Below are positions 7,875 to 13,816 of a stretch of DNA of 15,474 nt, in pieces; the first letter of the stretch is position 1, and each line of letters opens with the position of its first letter. The notes below the pieces were generated by a model. It saw only the letters and a list, made by a program, of their open reading frames with translations. It was not told the origin of the DNA and made no database searches. Source of the stretch: Clostridiales bacterium UBA4696 (GTDB lineage: Bacteria > Bacillota > Clostridia > Oscillospirales > Oscillospiraceae); contig DHKK01000088.1 in assembly GCA_002404795.1 (NCBI GenBank), positions 1-15,474 on the forward strand. The letters are read 5' to 3'. The translations under genes and the position numbers were made by a program.

Positions 7875-8687
7875 TTAGCCGTTCACCGGAACCGCACCGG
7901 CGGTCGTGATGTACTGGGCAGCTTCCGCGCTCAGGGCGAAGTCGAAGAACTTCTGCGCATTGTCGGAGAGCTTTTCGCCGGTCTTGGTCACGAGGACGAA
8001 CGGACGCTGGATAACGTAGCTGCCGTCCTTGACGGTCTCCTCGGTGGGAGCTACGCCGCCGACCGTCAGAGCCTTGACGGTATCCTTGAGGGCTGCGAGG
8101 GAAGCATAGCCGATGGCGTCCGGGTTCTGGGAGACGGTGGTGATGACGTCGCCGGTGGAGGTCAGCTCCTGACGGTACTGGCAGGCATCCTTGGTGCCCG
8201 TGATGGACTCAAAGCCATCGCGCGTGCCGGAACCGGCTTCACGGCCGATGAGGACGATCTCAGCGTCATTTCCGCCGACCTCGGACCAGTTGGTGATCTT
8301 GCCGGTGTAGATATCGGCAATCTGCTCGACAGTCAGGTCGGAGACAGGGTTTTCGGGGTTCACGATCATGGCGATGCCGTCAAGGGCAACAACGGTCTCG
8401 GTCAGGGTCGCCTTCTCATCGTCCTTCAGCGCGCGGCTGGACAGGCCGATGTCGCAGCGGCCTTCGGAGACGGCCTGGATGCCGGAGCCGGAGCCGGTGG
8501 GATTATAAGTGACGTTGATGCCTTCCTTTTCGGTGAAGGCTTCGCCGAGCGTGCCGATGACCTTCTCCATGGAGGTCGAGCCGTCGGTCGTGACGGGGGT
8601 GGTATCCTTCTTGGCGCAGCCGACGAGCGTCAGCGCGGCAAGGGCGATTACAAGAACAGTGCTAAGAACTTTGGTCATCTTTTTCAT
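7875..8687 (-). CDS. pstS: Phosphate-binding lipoprotein PstS
   Basis: 270-aa extracellular, membrane-anchored phosphate receptor. Signal sequence with lipobox LVGC places the lipidated residue at Cys24. Phosphate-binding segments are visible: DGSTSM (35-40), TGSGSGI (64-70), SSRALKDDE (83-91), TNWSEVGG (132-139) and GREAGSGTRDGFE (148-160). It is the first gene of the operon. ATG 8687 is chosen over Met4 because AAAGGAG (8697-8703) is 9 bases upstream. A PHO-box-like repeat and -10 element lie in the leader region. Length is normal for a clostridial PstS. Confidence 0.97.
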   Translation of the reverse strand: MKKMTKVLSTVLVIALAALTLVGCAKKDTTPVTTDGSTSMEKVIGTLGEAFTEKEGINVTYNPTGSGSGIQAVSEGRCDIGLSSRALKDDEKATLTETVVALDGIAMIVNPENPVSDLTVEQIADIYTGKITNWSEVGGNDAEIVLIGREAGSGTRDGFESITGTKDACQYRQELTSTGDVITTVSQNPDAIGYASLAALKDTVKALTVGGVAPTEETVKDGSYVIQRPFVLVTKTGEKLSDNAQKFFDFALSAEAAQYITTAGAVPVNG

Positions 8688-8755
8688 GTTGATGATCTCC
8701 TTTCATTTCGTTGTTTGACTTCTCGTCTACGAGCATCAAGATACCGCGGCAATCT

Positions 8756-8793
8756 AAAATATGAAAGCAGATTTCGGTAAAACTTCGGTCAAA
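8756..8793 (-). promoter_or_regulatory. pst operon promoter with tandem 11-bp PHO-box-like repeat
   Basis: Minus strand: TTTGACCGAAG (8783-8793) is directly followed by TTTTACCGAAA (8772-8782), two abutting 11-bp units with 9 of 11 identical. Ten bases after them is TATTTT (8756-8761), a plausible -10. Tandem 11-bp units placed about 10 bp before the -10, replacing a normal -35, are the known architecture of PhoB/PhoP-activated promoters, and the TTnACC core resembles the GTTCACC unit of actinobacterial PHO boxes. The regulator itself is not in the window. Confidence 0.65.
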
Positions 8794-8819
8794 TCTTTCG
8801 GGAAATGTAAAAAGAAGAT

Positions 8820-8857
8820 AAAAACCGCCGCGTTCTCCTGAAAAGAAGGCGCGGCGG
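8820..8857 (-). terminator. Intrinsic terminator of MATE copy B
   Basis: Arms CCGCCGCG (8825-8832) and CGCGGCGG (8850-8857) form an 8-bp GC stem that can extend through TTCT/AGAA with a small bulge. On the minus strand it is followed by TTTTT (8820-8824). It is 14 bp beyond the MATE stop and just upstream of the PHO box, so it separates the exporter transcript from pst. Confidence 0.85.
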
Positions 8858-8870
8858 CAGAATGCCGGGT

Positions 8871-10280
8871 TTATTCTCCCTGATAGTCGCGCAGACCGGC
8901 CCGGCCCTCCTCGGTGACGGGGCGGATCCAGCGCATGCTCTTGAAGTGGAGCAGGCAGAGGATGCTCTTCGGGATATCCTCGCCCAGATACGCGAAGATC
9001 ACGACGCCGATAAACGGCAGCTGCAGCACGCGCGCGGCCAGCAGCGCCAGCGGGATCGACACGAGCCAGAGACTCCCGAGGTCGCACAGCATGCCCGTCA
9101 GCGTATCGCCGCCGGAGCGGAACACGCCCACGACCTGCACATAGGAGATGTTGCGGAAGCAGTATTCCAGCGAGCAGAAGATCGTCACGGCGTAGGCGGT
9201 CGAGATCGTCGTGGACGAGAGGTTGTCGCCCGCGGCGAACAGCGACACGAGCGGGTGCCGCGCCGCGATCATGGCCAAACCCACGAGAAGGCCCATCAGC
9301 GGCACCAGCACGGAAAACCGCCGCGCGTCGGCGACGCCGCGCCGGATCTTGCCCTGCCCGATGGATTTGCCGACCATGATGACGCACGCGCCGCCGAGGC
9401 CGACGTAGAAGGCGAAGGCCAGCTCCGAAAACGTCTTGAAGATGGTCATGCCCGCGTAATATTCATAGCCCATGTTGGCGTAGATGCGGTTGAGCGTCAG
9501 CATGCCGAGGGCCCACAGTCCCTCGTTCGACATGACGGGCAGCGCGCGCGTGCAGAACTCGCCCAGCTGCTTCCAGCTGAACGCGAACAGCTCCCGCACG
9601 GGTCCGATGAGCATGTTTTTCTCAAACAGGGAAAACAGCAGGATCAGCACCGGCCCCAGCCACGACGAGATGCACGTCGCAATCGCCGCGCCCTGCACGC
9701 CGAGCTCCGGCAGGCCGAATGCGCCGAAGATCAGGCCGTAGTCGGCAAACGCGTTGGCAATGGTCGTGACGATGGAGACATAGAGCGGCAGCCGGACATG
9801 CTCCGTGCCGCGCAGGACGTTGGACAAAAGATACGTCAGCGCGACGGCCGGATACGAAAAGCAGACGATCCGCAGATACCGGCAGCCCGCGTCCAACACG
9901 CCCGGGTCCTGGTTGAAAAGCCCCACGACCCACGCCGGGGCCGCCAGCGCGACGGCCAGAAACAGCAGCGACACGAACAGCGAGAACACCAGCCCCAGCC
10001 CCATGACGCGCCGGATCCCCTTGTGGTCCTTGACGCCCCAGTACTGCGAGATGAACACGCTCATGCCCGAGCACAGGCCGAAGTTCAGCAGGTTGCACAG
10101 CCAGCCCCACTGCGCGGCCATGCCGACGGCCGAGAGCGTCACGTCGCCGAGCCGCGAGACCATCATCGTATCGACCAGCTGGAACGAGCTTGTCAGCACG
10201 TTCTGCAGCGCCACCGGCAGCGCCAGCCGCGCAGTCACGCGCCAGAAGGGCTTATCGCCCAGATAATCAGTCAGTTTCAT
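8871..10280 (-). CDS. MATE family multidrug/toxin exporter (copy B)
   Basis: 469-aa MATE transporter with about twelve hydrophobic segments. Family-typical features are SSFQLVDTMMVSRLGDVTLSAVG-like helix-1/2 sequence near residues 30-52 (only the DTMMVSRLG core is diagnostic), GMSVFISQYWG, and the second-half counterpart GACVIMVGKSIGQGK. It is divergent from copy A, so this is a separate subfamily and not a recent duplicate. The frame opens 41 codons earlier (to 10403), but that extension comes from the hairpin-rich leader. ATG 10280 (MKLTDYLGDKPFW) is preferred because TTGGAG lies about 10 bases upstream and the family begins near this residue. Its leader contains a terminator-like hairpin. 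Substrate unknown. Confidence 0.88.
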   Translation of the reverse strand: MKLTDYLGDKPFWRVTARLALPVALQNVLTSSFQLVDTMMVSRLGDVTLSAVGMAAQWGWLCNLLNFGLCSGMSVFISQYWGVKDHKGIRRVMGLGLVFSLFVSLLFLAVALAAPAWVVGLFNQDPGVLDAGCRYLRIVCFSYPAVALTYLLSNVLRGTEHVRLPLYVSIVTTIANAFADYGLIFGAFGLPELGVQGAAIATCISSWLGPVLILLFSLFEKNMLIGPVRELFAFSWKQLGEFCTRALPVMSNEGLWALGMLTLNRIYANMGYEYYAGMTIFKTFSELAFAFYVGLGGACVIMVGKSIGQGKIRRGVADARRFSVLVPLMGLLVGLAMIAARHPLVSLFAAGDNLSSTTISTAYAVTIFCSLEYCFRNISYVQVVGVFRSGGDTLTGMLCDLGSLWLVSIPLALLAARVLQLPFIGVVIFAYLGEDIPKSILCLLHFKSMRWIRPVTEEGRAGLRDYQGE

Positions 10281-10299
10281 AGAAAAAATACTCCAAGGC

Positions 10300-10335
10300 A
10301 AAAATATGGGGATGCCGCCCCAAGGCGGTATCCCC
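10300..10335 (-). terminator. Terminator-like hairpin in the leader of MATE copy B (attenuator candidate)
   Basis: Arms at 10308-10319 and 10324-10335 pair over 12 bp (one G-U type position) around a CCAA loop. On the minus strand the hairpin is followed by ATATTTTT (10300-10307). It ends only 19 bp before the MATE ATG, leaving no room for a promoter downstream of it, so any transcript reaching the gene must cross it. On the plus strand a TTTTTT at 10342-10347 follows less tightly. It may instead simply terminate pta read-through. Confidence 0.6.
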
Positions 10336-10406
10336 ACGAAGTTTTTTGATCGGTCGCGTGAGAGACCTTGTGTTCGCTTTGCGCCCGCAGGCGCACGCTG
10401 CAAATT

Positions 10407-10463
10407 TCAAAAATCCGATTCAGCCATCACCAACAATGGCGTGCTCTTTCGGCAGTCATTCAT
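10407..10463 (-). CDS. Tiny reading frame, 18 aa, coupled to the 31-aa frame (tentative)
   Basis: ATG 10463 to TGA 10407 encodes MNDCRKSTPLLVMAESDF. Its start overlaps the stop of the 31-codon frame as ATGA, the usual arrangement for coupled translation. No similarity is recognised. It could be a leader peptide for the MATE gene, or a chance frame in a degenerate repeat. Confidence 0.2.
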   Translation of the reverse strand: MNDCRKSTPLLVMAESDF

Positions 10464-10555
10464 CGATCGGCAAAAGGGACGGCGTAAAAGTGTGTCTGTC
10501 CATTGAGCAGATACGTGATGGCGGTTTTTGAGTAATCAGCGTCCTTTTCTTCCAT
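10460..10555 (-). CDS. Tiny reading frame, 31 aa (tentative leader peptide or gene remnant)
   Basis: ATG 10555 to TGA 10460 encodes a 31-residue peptide starting MEEKDADYSKTAITYLLNGQ and ending FYAVPFADR. The composition looks protein-like (YLLNGQTHFYAV), faintly resembling the short TnpW-type proteins of clostridial mobile elements; that is only an impression. The start codon and the GGGAAAAGAT before it lie inside the right-hand arm (in transcript order) of the perfect 14-bp inverted repeat, so the RNA hairpin would hide the start. Its stop overlaps the next tiny frame. Confidence 0.25.
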   Translation of the reverse strand: MEEKDADYSKTAITYLLNGQTHFYAVPFADR

Positions 10556-10585
10556 ATCTTTTCCCACGCACGGGAAAAGATATGG
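10552..10585. repeat. Perfect 14-bp inverted repeat
   Basis: CCATATCTTTTCCC (10552-10565) and its exact complement GGGAAAAGATATGG (10572-10585) flank a 6-base loop. There is no T-run on either side, so it is not a standard terminator. On the minus strand it covers the start codon of the 31-codon frame. It could also be a protein-binding site or the end of a small mobile element. Confidence 0.85.
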
Positions 10586-10608
10586 CCGTCGGAGACATAG
10601 GGAAGTCA

Positions 10609-10670
10609 CAAATCTGCGACAGCAATCCCTCAGTCACCTTCGGTGACAGCTCCCTTTACACAAGGGAGCC
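10609..10670 (+). repeat. Dispersed repeat, copy 2
   Basis: 62-bp element beginning CAAATCTGCGACA. It contains two hairpins: GTCACC-TTC-GGTGAC (10633-10647) and GCTCCCTT-TACAC-AAGGGAGC (10649-10669). It shares CAAATCTGCGACA, CTCAGT, GACAGCTCCC and GGGAGCC blocks in the same order with copy 3 (15418-15474, reversed), while the stems differ between copies with pairing largely kept. It lies 25 bp after the pta stop codon. Confidence 0.8.
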
Positions 10671-10695
10671 ATCGGTATATGTAAGACTTGCCCGA

Positions 10696-11712
10696 TCAGG
10701 CCATGCCGGCCGTGATGATGGCCATCTTGTAGACCTCGTCGGCGTTGCAGCCGCGGGAGAGGTCGTTGATGGGCGCGTTCAGACCCTGCAGGATGGGGCC
10801 GTAGGCCTCAAAGCCGCCGAGGCGCTGGGCGATCTTGTAGCCGATGTTGCCGGCTTCGATGCACGGGAAGATGAAGGTGTTGGCATAGCCCGCGACCTTG
10901 CTGCCCGGGAACTTCAGCTGGCCGACGACCGGGGAGACCGCCGCGTCAAACTGCATTTCGCCGTCGATGGCCATCTCGGGCGCGAGCTTCTGCGCTTCGA
11001 TGGTGGCGTCGCGGCTGAGCTGGACGGTGCCGCCCTTGCCGGAGCCCTTGGTGGAGAAGGACAGCAGCGCGACCTTCGGGTCGATGCCGAAGAACTCTGC
11101 CGTGCGGGCGGACTCGACGGCCACTTCCGCCAGCTTCTGGGCTGCGGTGAAGATCACGGCGCCGGTCGTCTTGTCAACGGTGTCCTGATAGTCGATGTTG
11201 ATGGCGCAGTCGCCCATGCAGTACTTCTCGTCGTTGCCGTCCTTGTCCTTGCGGAAGAGGATGAAGGAGGAGGAGACGAGGTGCGCACCCTTCTTCGTCT
11301 TGACCAGCTGCAGAGCCGGACGGACGGTATCGGCGGTGGAGTAGGTCGCGCCGCCGAGCAGCGCGTCGGCCTTGCCCATCTTGACGAGCATGGTGCCGAA
11401 ATAGTTGCCCTTGGCCAGCGCGGCGCGGCAGTCTTCCTCAGACATCTTGCCCTTGCGCAGCTCGACCATCTTTGCGACCATCTCATCCATACCGGCGTAG
11501 GCAGCCGGGTCGATGATCTCGGCCTTGGCGATGTCGAAGCCGCCCTTGGCTGCGGCAGATTTGACCTCGTCGACGTTGCCGATGAGGATGACGTCCATCA
11601 GATCGTCCTTGATCAGGCGGTCGGCCGCTTCGAGGATGCGGGCGTCGGGGCCTTCGGTGAAGACGATGGTGCGGCGGGTCGCCTTGAGGGCGCTGATCAG
11701 TTTTGTAAACAT
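10696..11712 (-). CDS. pta: Phosphate acetyltransferase (phosphotransacetylase)
   Basis: 338-aa enzyme interconverting acetyl-CoA + phosphate and acetyl phosphate + CoA, the first step of ATP-yielding acetate production in fermenters. It is the short single-domain form (PTA_PTB fold) without the N-terminal DRTGG/P-loop extension. Family blocks are visible: an FTEGPDARILEAA start (18-30), YFGTMLVKMGKADALLGG (104-121) and the following TYSTADTVRPALQ, LLSFSTKGS (216-224), and GYANTFIFPCIEAGNIGYK (275-293). GGAGGT (11721-11726) lies 8 bases before the ATG and a strong promoter lies further up. Acetate kinase (ackA), its usual partner, is not next to it: a 415-bp gene-poor region and a MATE gene follow. 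Confidence 0.96.
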   Translation of the reverse strand: MFTKLISALKATRRTIVFTEGPDARILEAADRLIKDDLMDVILIGNVDEVKSAAAKGGFDIAKAEIIDPAAYAGMDEMVAKMVELRKGKMSEEDCRAALAKGNYFGTMLVKMGKADALLGGATYSTADTVRPALQLVKTKKGAHLVSSSFILFRKDKDGNDEKYCMGDCAINIDYQDTVDKTTGAVIFTAAQKLAEVAVESARTAEFFGIDPKVALLSFSTKGSGKGGTVQLSRDATIEAQKLAPEMAIDGEMQFDAAVSPVVGQLKFPGSKVAGYANTFIFPCIEAGNIGYKIAQRLGGFEAYGPILQGLNAPINDLSRGCNADEVYKMAIITAGMA

Positions 11713-11759
11713 GGTGTGTTACCTCCATTTTGCGGAAATCCCGCAATTATCTGATTTTC

Positions 11760-11788
11760 ATTATACAACGCAGCTCTGCGCAAGACAA
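11760..11788 (-). promoter_or_regulatory. pta promoter
   Basis: Minus strand: TTGTCT (11783-11788), 17-bp spacer, perfect TATAAT (11760-11765). It is about 48 bp before the start codon, consistent with a highly expressed housekeeping gene. The TTGCGGAAATCCCGCAA stretch (11729-11745) in the leader is an inverted repeat, TTGCGG..CCGCAA, just upstream of the ribosome binding site. Confidence 0.75.
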
Positions 11789-11793
11789 CACCC

Positions 11794-11823
11794 CCGGCGG
11801 AAAAAACGAAAGTTTTTTGCCGG
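11794..11823. terminator. Imperfect hairpin downstream of the modE-like gene (possible terminator)
   Basis: Arms CCGGC..AAAAAAC (11794-11807, with a two-base GG bulge) and GTTTTTTGCCGG (11812-11823) close a GAAA loop. The A and T runs are inside the stem, so it is not a textbook intrinsic terminator. Its position, 47 bp beyond the regulator stop and just before the pta promoter, makes a transcription-end role likely. Confidence 0.45.
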
Positions 11824-11869
11824 AGGCGCGCAGAATGGGCTTCAGGAATCGATGATTCCATCGGTTCCT

Positions 11870-12220
11870 TCACGGAAGAATCCCGTCAAAGGTCTCGTCG
11901 AACAGCTCCTGCGCATAGGCGCGGAGCCGGGTGCAGTAGCTGTCGTAAGCATCAAGCAGTTTTTCGCCCTCCGGCGTCAAAGACGCACCTCCTCCGTGTT
12001 TTCCGCCGGTTGTGGAATCGAGCAGCTTGAAGCCCAGCGACAGCTGGGCGTTTTTGAGGATGGTCCAGGCTTTCGAATAGGCCATGCCGATCGACATGGC
12101 CGCCGCGCGCAGCGAGTGCAGCTCACGGACTCTGCGCAGCAGCACGGCTACGCCGGGGCCGAAGCATTTGTCCTCGCCGAAGATCCGAATCGTCAGGACA
12201 GGCCGAAAGTTGTTTTCCAT
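11870..12220 (-). CDS. ModE-type winged-helix transcriptional regulator (DNA-binding domain only)
   Basis: 116-aa LysR-like winged-helix protein of the ModE N-terminal family. The sequence GPGVAVLLRRVRELHSLRAA then MAYSKAWTILKNAQ (roughly residues 22-60) is the helix-turn-helix, followed by the wing LDSTTGGKHGGGASLTPEG (about 67-85) that is highly characteristic of ModE. The C-terminal molybdate-binding (TOBE/Mop) domains of full ModE are absent, as in many single-domain ModE homologues, so the ligand is uncertain. It is divergent from the yqeC-yqeB-selD cluster, whose products serve selenium-dependent molybdenum hydroxylases, so control of that cluster is the likely job. The ATG has no ribosome binding site, and the promoter -10 ends 6 bases before it. 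An in-frame TAA at 12230-12232 rules out a longer protein. Confidence 0.88.
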   Translation of the reverse strand: MENNFRPVLTIRIFGEDKCFGPGVAVLLRRVRELHSLRAAAMSIGMAYSKAWTILKNAQLSLGFKLLDSTTGGKHGGGASLTPEGEKLLDAYDSYCTRLRAYAQELFDETFDGILP

Positions 12221-12226
12221 GTCTGA

Positions 12227-12256
12227 ATTTTACCATGTTCGGTTCGGGATTGTCAA
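12227..12256 (-). promoter_or_regulatory. Promoter of the modE-like gene, predicting a leaderless mRNA
   Basis: Minus strand: perfect TTGACA (12251-12256), 18-bp spacer, TAAAAT (12227-12232). Only six bases (TCAGAC) separate the -10 hexamer from the ATG (12220), so the expected transcription start falls on or within a base of the start codon, and no Shine-Dalgarno sequence can be present. Confidence 0.7.
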
Positions 12257-12272
12257 CATTCTTCCGATATTC

Positions 12273-12301
12273 TTGACGAAGAACCGCGCGGGTGTTATCC
12301 T
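12273..12301 (+). promoter_or_regulatory. Promoter of the yqeC-yqeB-selD cluster
   Basis: Plus strand: TTGACG (12273-12278), 17-bp spacer, TATCCT (12296-12301), 32 bp before the GTG start. The -35 faces that of the modE-like promoter; GTCAA (12252-12256) and TTGAC (12273-12277) form an inverted pair 16 bp apart, so a single bound regulator could affect both promoters. Confidence 0.6.
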
Positions 12302-12333
12302 TTAAGAAAGGAAACAGAAGGGAGGCATGCGCT

Positions 12334-13005
12334 GTGAACTTGTCGGAAGCGCTGCAGATCAGACCCGGCGTGACGGCTATCATCGGCGGCGGCGGAAAGA
12401 CCACGCTCATGGAGCGGCTCGCCCGCGAGCTTTCCGGGAACGCCCGCGTCATCGTCTGCACCACGACGCATATCTACCCCGAAAAGACCATGCTCTGCCT
12501 CGTCTCGCCGGCGCAGGCGCAGATCGCCGCGGCGCTGGAGAAAAGCCCCTGCATCTGCGTGGGCGCGTGGTCGGAAAACGGAAAATTCGGCCCGCCGGAG
12601 CTGCCGGCCGGGACGCTCGCCCGTCTGGCGGACCATGTGATCGTCGAGGCCGACGGGGCCAGGCGGCTGCCATTGAAGGCGCATGCGGCCCATGAGCCCG
12701 TCATCCCGCCGGAGGCGGACCAGACCATCCTGGTCGTCGGCGCGTCCGGCTTCGGACGGCCGATGTGCGAGACGGTCCACCGCGCGCCGCTCGCCGCACA
12801 GGCCCTCGGCGTGCCGGAGGATACGGTCGTGACGCCGGCGCTCTGGGCGCGGTTTTTGGAGCATGAGCACCTGCATACCCGCGTGCTCGTCAACCAGGCC
12901 GACGTGCCGCAGGGCAGGGAACTGGCCCGGCAGCTGGCGGCGCAGCTTTGCTGCCCGGTCTGCGCGGCGGCCTTACAGAAGGAGTGGATCGAATGCTTGT
13001 CCTGA
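12334..13005 (+). CDS. yqeC: Selenium cofactor biosynthesis accessory protein YqeC
   Basis: 223-aa cytoplasmic P-loop-type protein of the YqeC family, which is found with selenium-dependent molybdenum hydroxylases and is thought to help make or insert their selenium-containing cofactor; its reaction is not established. Visible: IIGGGGKTTLMERLA (16-30), a nucleotide-binding loop with GGGGKTT at 18-24; CTTTHIYPE (42-50); and VEADGARRLPLK (104-115), the most characteristic family block. The open frame reaches back to 12292, but the GTG at 12334 is chosen. GGAGG (12321-12325) is 8 bases before it, the family begins just ahead of the P-loop, and the earlier ATG lies inside the promoter. First gene of the cluster; its end overlaps yqeB by 13 bp. 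Confidence 0.88.
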   Translation: MNLSEALQIRPGVTAIIGGGGKTTLMERLARELSGNARVIVCTTTHIYPEKTMLCLVSPAQAQIAAALEKSPCICVGAWSENGKFGPPELPAGTLARLADHVIVEADGARRLPLKAHAAHEPVIPPEADQTILVVGASGFGRPMCETVHRAPLAAQALGVPEDTVVTPALWARFLEHEHLHTRVLVNQADVPQGRELARQLAAQLCCPVCAAALQKEWIECLS

Positions 13006-13814
13006 TCCGGGGCGCGGGCGATCTTGCCACGGGCATCGCCCTGCGGCTGTTCCGGTCGCATCTGCGCGTGGTCATGACCGACCTGCCGCAGCCGACGGCC
13101 ATCCGCCGCACGGTCTGCTTTTCGCAGGCGATCTTATATGGAAGCTATCAGGTCGAGGACGTGACGGCAGAGCGGGCGGAGACGGAAGAAGACGTCCGCC
13201 GTATCCTCTCGGCCGGGCAGATCCCCGTGCTCGCCGACCCCAGGGCTGCCTGCCGCGCGTGGCTGCGGCCGGACGTGGTGGTCGACGCGATCCTCGCAAA
13301 AAAGAATCTCGGCACCGCGATCACCGACGCGCCGCTCGTCATCGGCGTCGGCCCCGGCTTCTGCGCGGGGAAGGACTGCCATGCGGTCATCGAGACCATG
13401 CGCGGCCATACCCTCGGCCGCGTCATCCGTTCGGGCGAGCCCATCCCGAACACGAATATCCCCGGCCTCATCGGCGGCTTCACCGGCGAGCGGGTGCTGC
13501 GCGCGCCGGACGACGGGATCTTCCATCAGCTCGCCGATATCGGCGCACGCGTGCAGGCGGGTGATGTGGTCGGCGAGGTGAACGGCAAGCCGATGGCCTG
13601 CACGATCGCGGGCGTCATCCGCGGGATGCTGGCCGACGGGACGCCGGTCTACAAGGGCATGAAATCCGGCGACGTCGACCCGCGCGGCGAGCTTTCCTAC
13701 TGCTATACCGCCTCGGACAAGGCCATCGCCATCGGCGGCGGCGTGCTGCAGGCGATTCTGGAATATACGGGCGTTCTTTCGAACGTCACGGGACAAAATA
13801 CATTGGAGGTATAG
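12993..13814 (+). CDS. yqeB: Selenium-dependent molybdenum hydroxylase system protein, YqeB family (EF2563-like)
   Basis: 273-aa protein of the YqeB/EF2563 family, consistently encoded with YqeC, SelD and selenium-dependent xanthine dehydrogenase-type enzymes. Role is inferred from that association, not from a known reaction. It opens with a Rossmann-like IRGAGDLATGIALRL (5-19) and continues with VVDAILAKKN (96-105) and IGVGPGFCAGKDCHAVIET (117-135), where Cys124 and Cys129 are conspicuous and could bind selenium or metal. The C-terminal part (about 185-235) has a short biotinyl-lipoyl-like look (GARVQAGDVVGEVNG). Start ATG 12993 is supported by AAGGAG (12979-12984) 8 bases upstream; a longer open frame to 12948 has no such site. 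selD follows after 2 bp. Confidence 0.88.
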   Translation: MLVLIRGAGDLATGIALRLFRSHLRVVMTDLPQPTAIRRTVCFSQAILYGSYQVEDVTAERAETEEDVRRILSAGQIPVLADPRAACRAWLRPDVVVDAILAKKNLGTAITDAPLVIGVGPGFCAGKDCHAVIETMRGHTLGRVIRSGEPIPNTNIPGLIGGFTGERVLRAPDDGIFHQLADIGARVQAGDVVGEVNGKPMACTIAGVIRGMLADGTPVYKGMKSGDVDPRGELSYCYTASDKAIAIGGGVLQAILEYTGVLSNVTGQNTLEV

Positions 13815-13816
13815 AC

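Larger units (their letters stand above)
10281..10695. other. 415-bp gene-poor region between MATE copy B and pta
   Basis: No full-size gene fits here. In minus-strand order it holds: the dispersed repeat copy 2, a perfect 14-bp inverted repeat, two tiny ATGA-coupled reading frames (31 and 18 codons), a 6-bp hairpin TGCGCC-CGCA-GGCGCA at 10380-10395, and the terminator-like hairpin before the MATE gene. No convincing promoter was found within it on the minus strand, so transcription probably enters from pta. The frame remnants suggest the stretch may itself be a degenerate mobile or dispersed sequence. Confidence 0.6.

Noticed and set aside
8862..10349. Plus-strand open frame of 495 codons opposite MATE copy B
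   Set aside because: Antisense shadow with Gln/Arg/His-rich composition and no start signal; the minus-strand MATE protein is clear.
10281..10403. N-terminal extension of MATE copy B to an ATG at 10403
   Set aside because: It would translate the hairpin and T-run leader; the ATG at 10280 has a ribosome binding site and matches where the family starts.
10306..10506. Plus-strand 66-codon frame and neighbouring 61-codon frame in the gene-poor region
   Set aside because: No ribosome binding site, start lies inside the attenuator-like hairpin, and the composition is not protein-like; more likely structural leader DNA.
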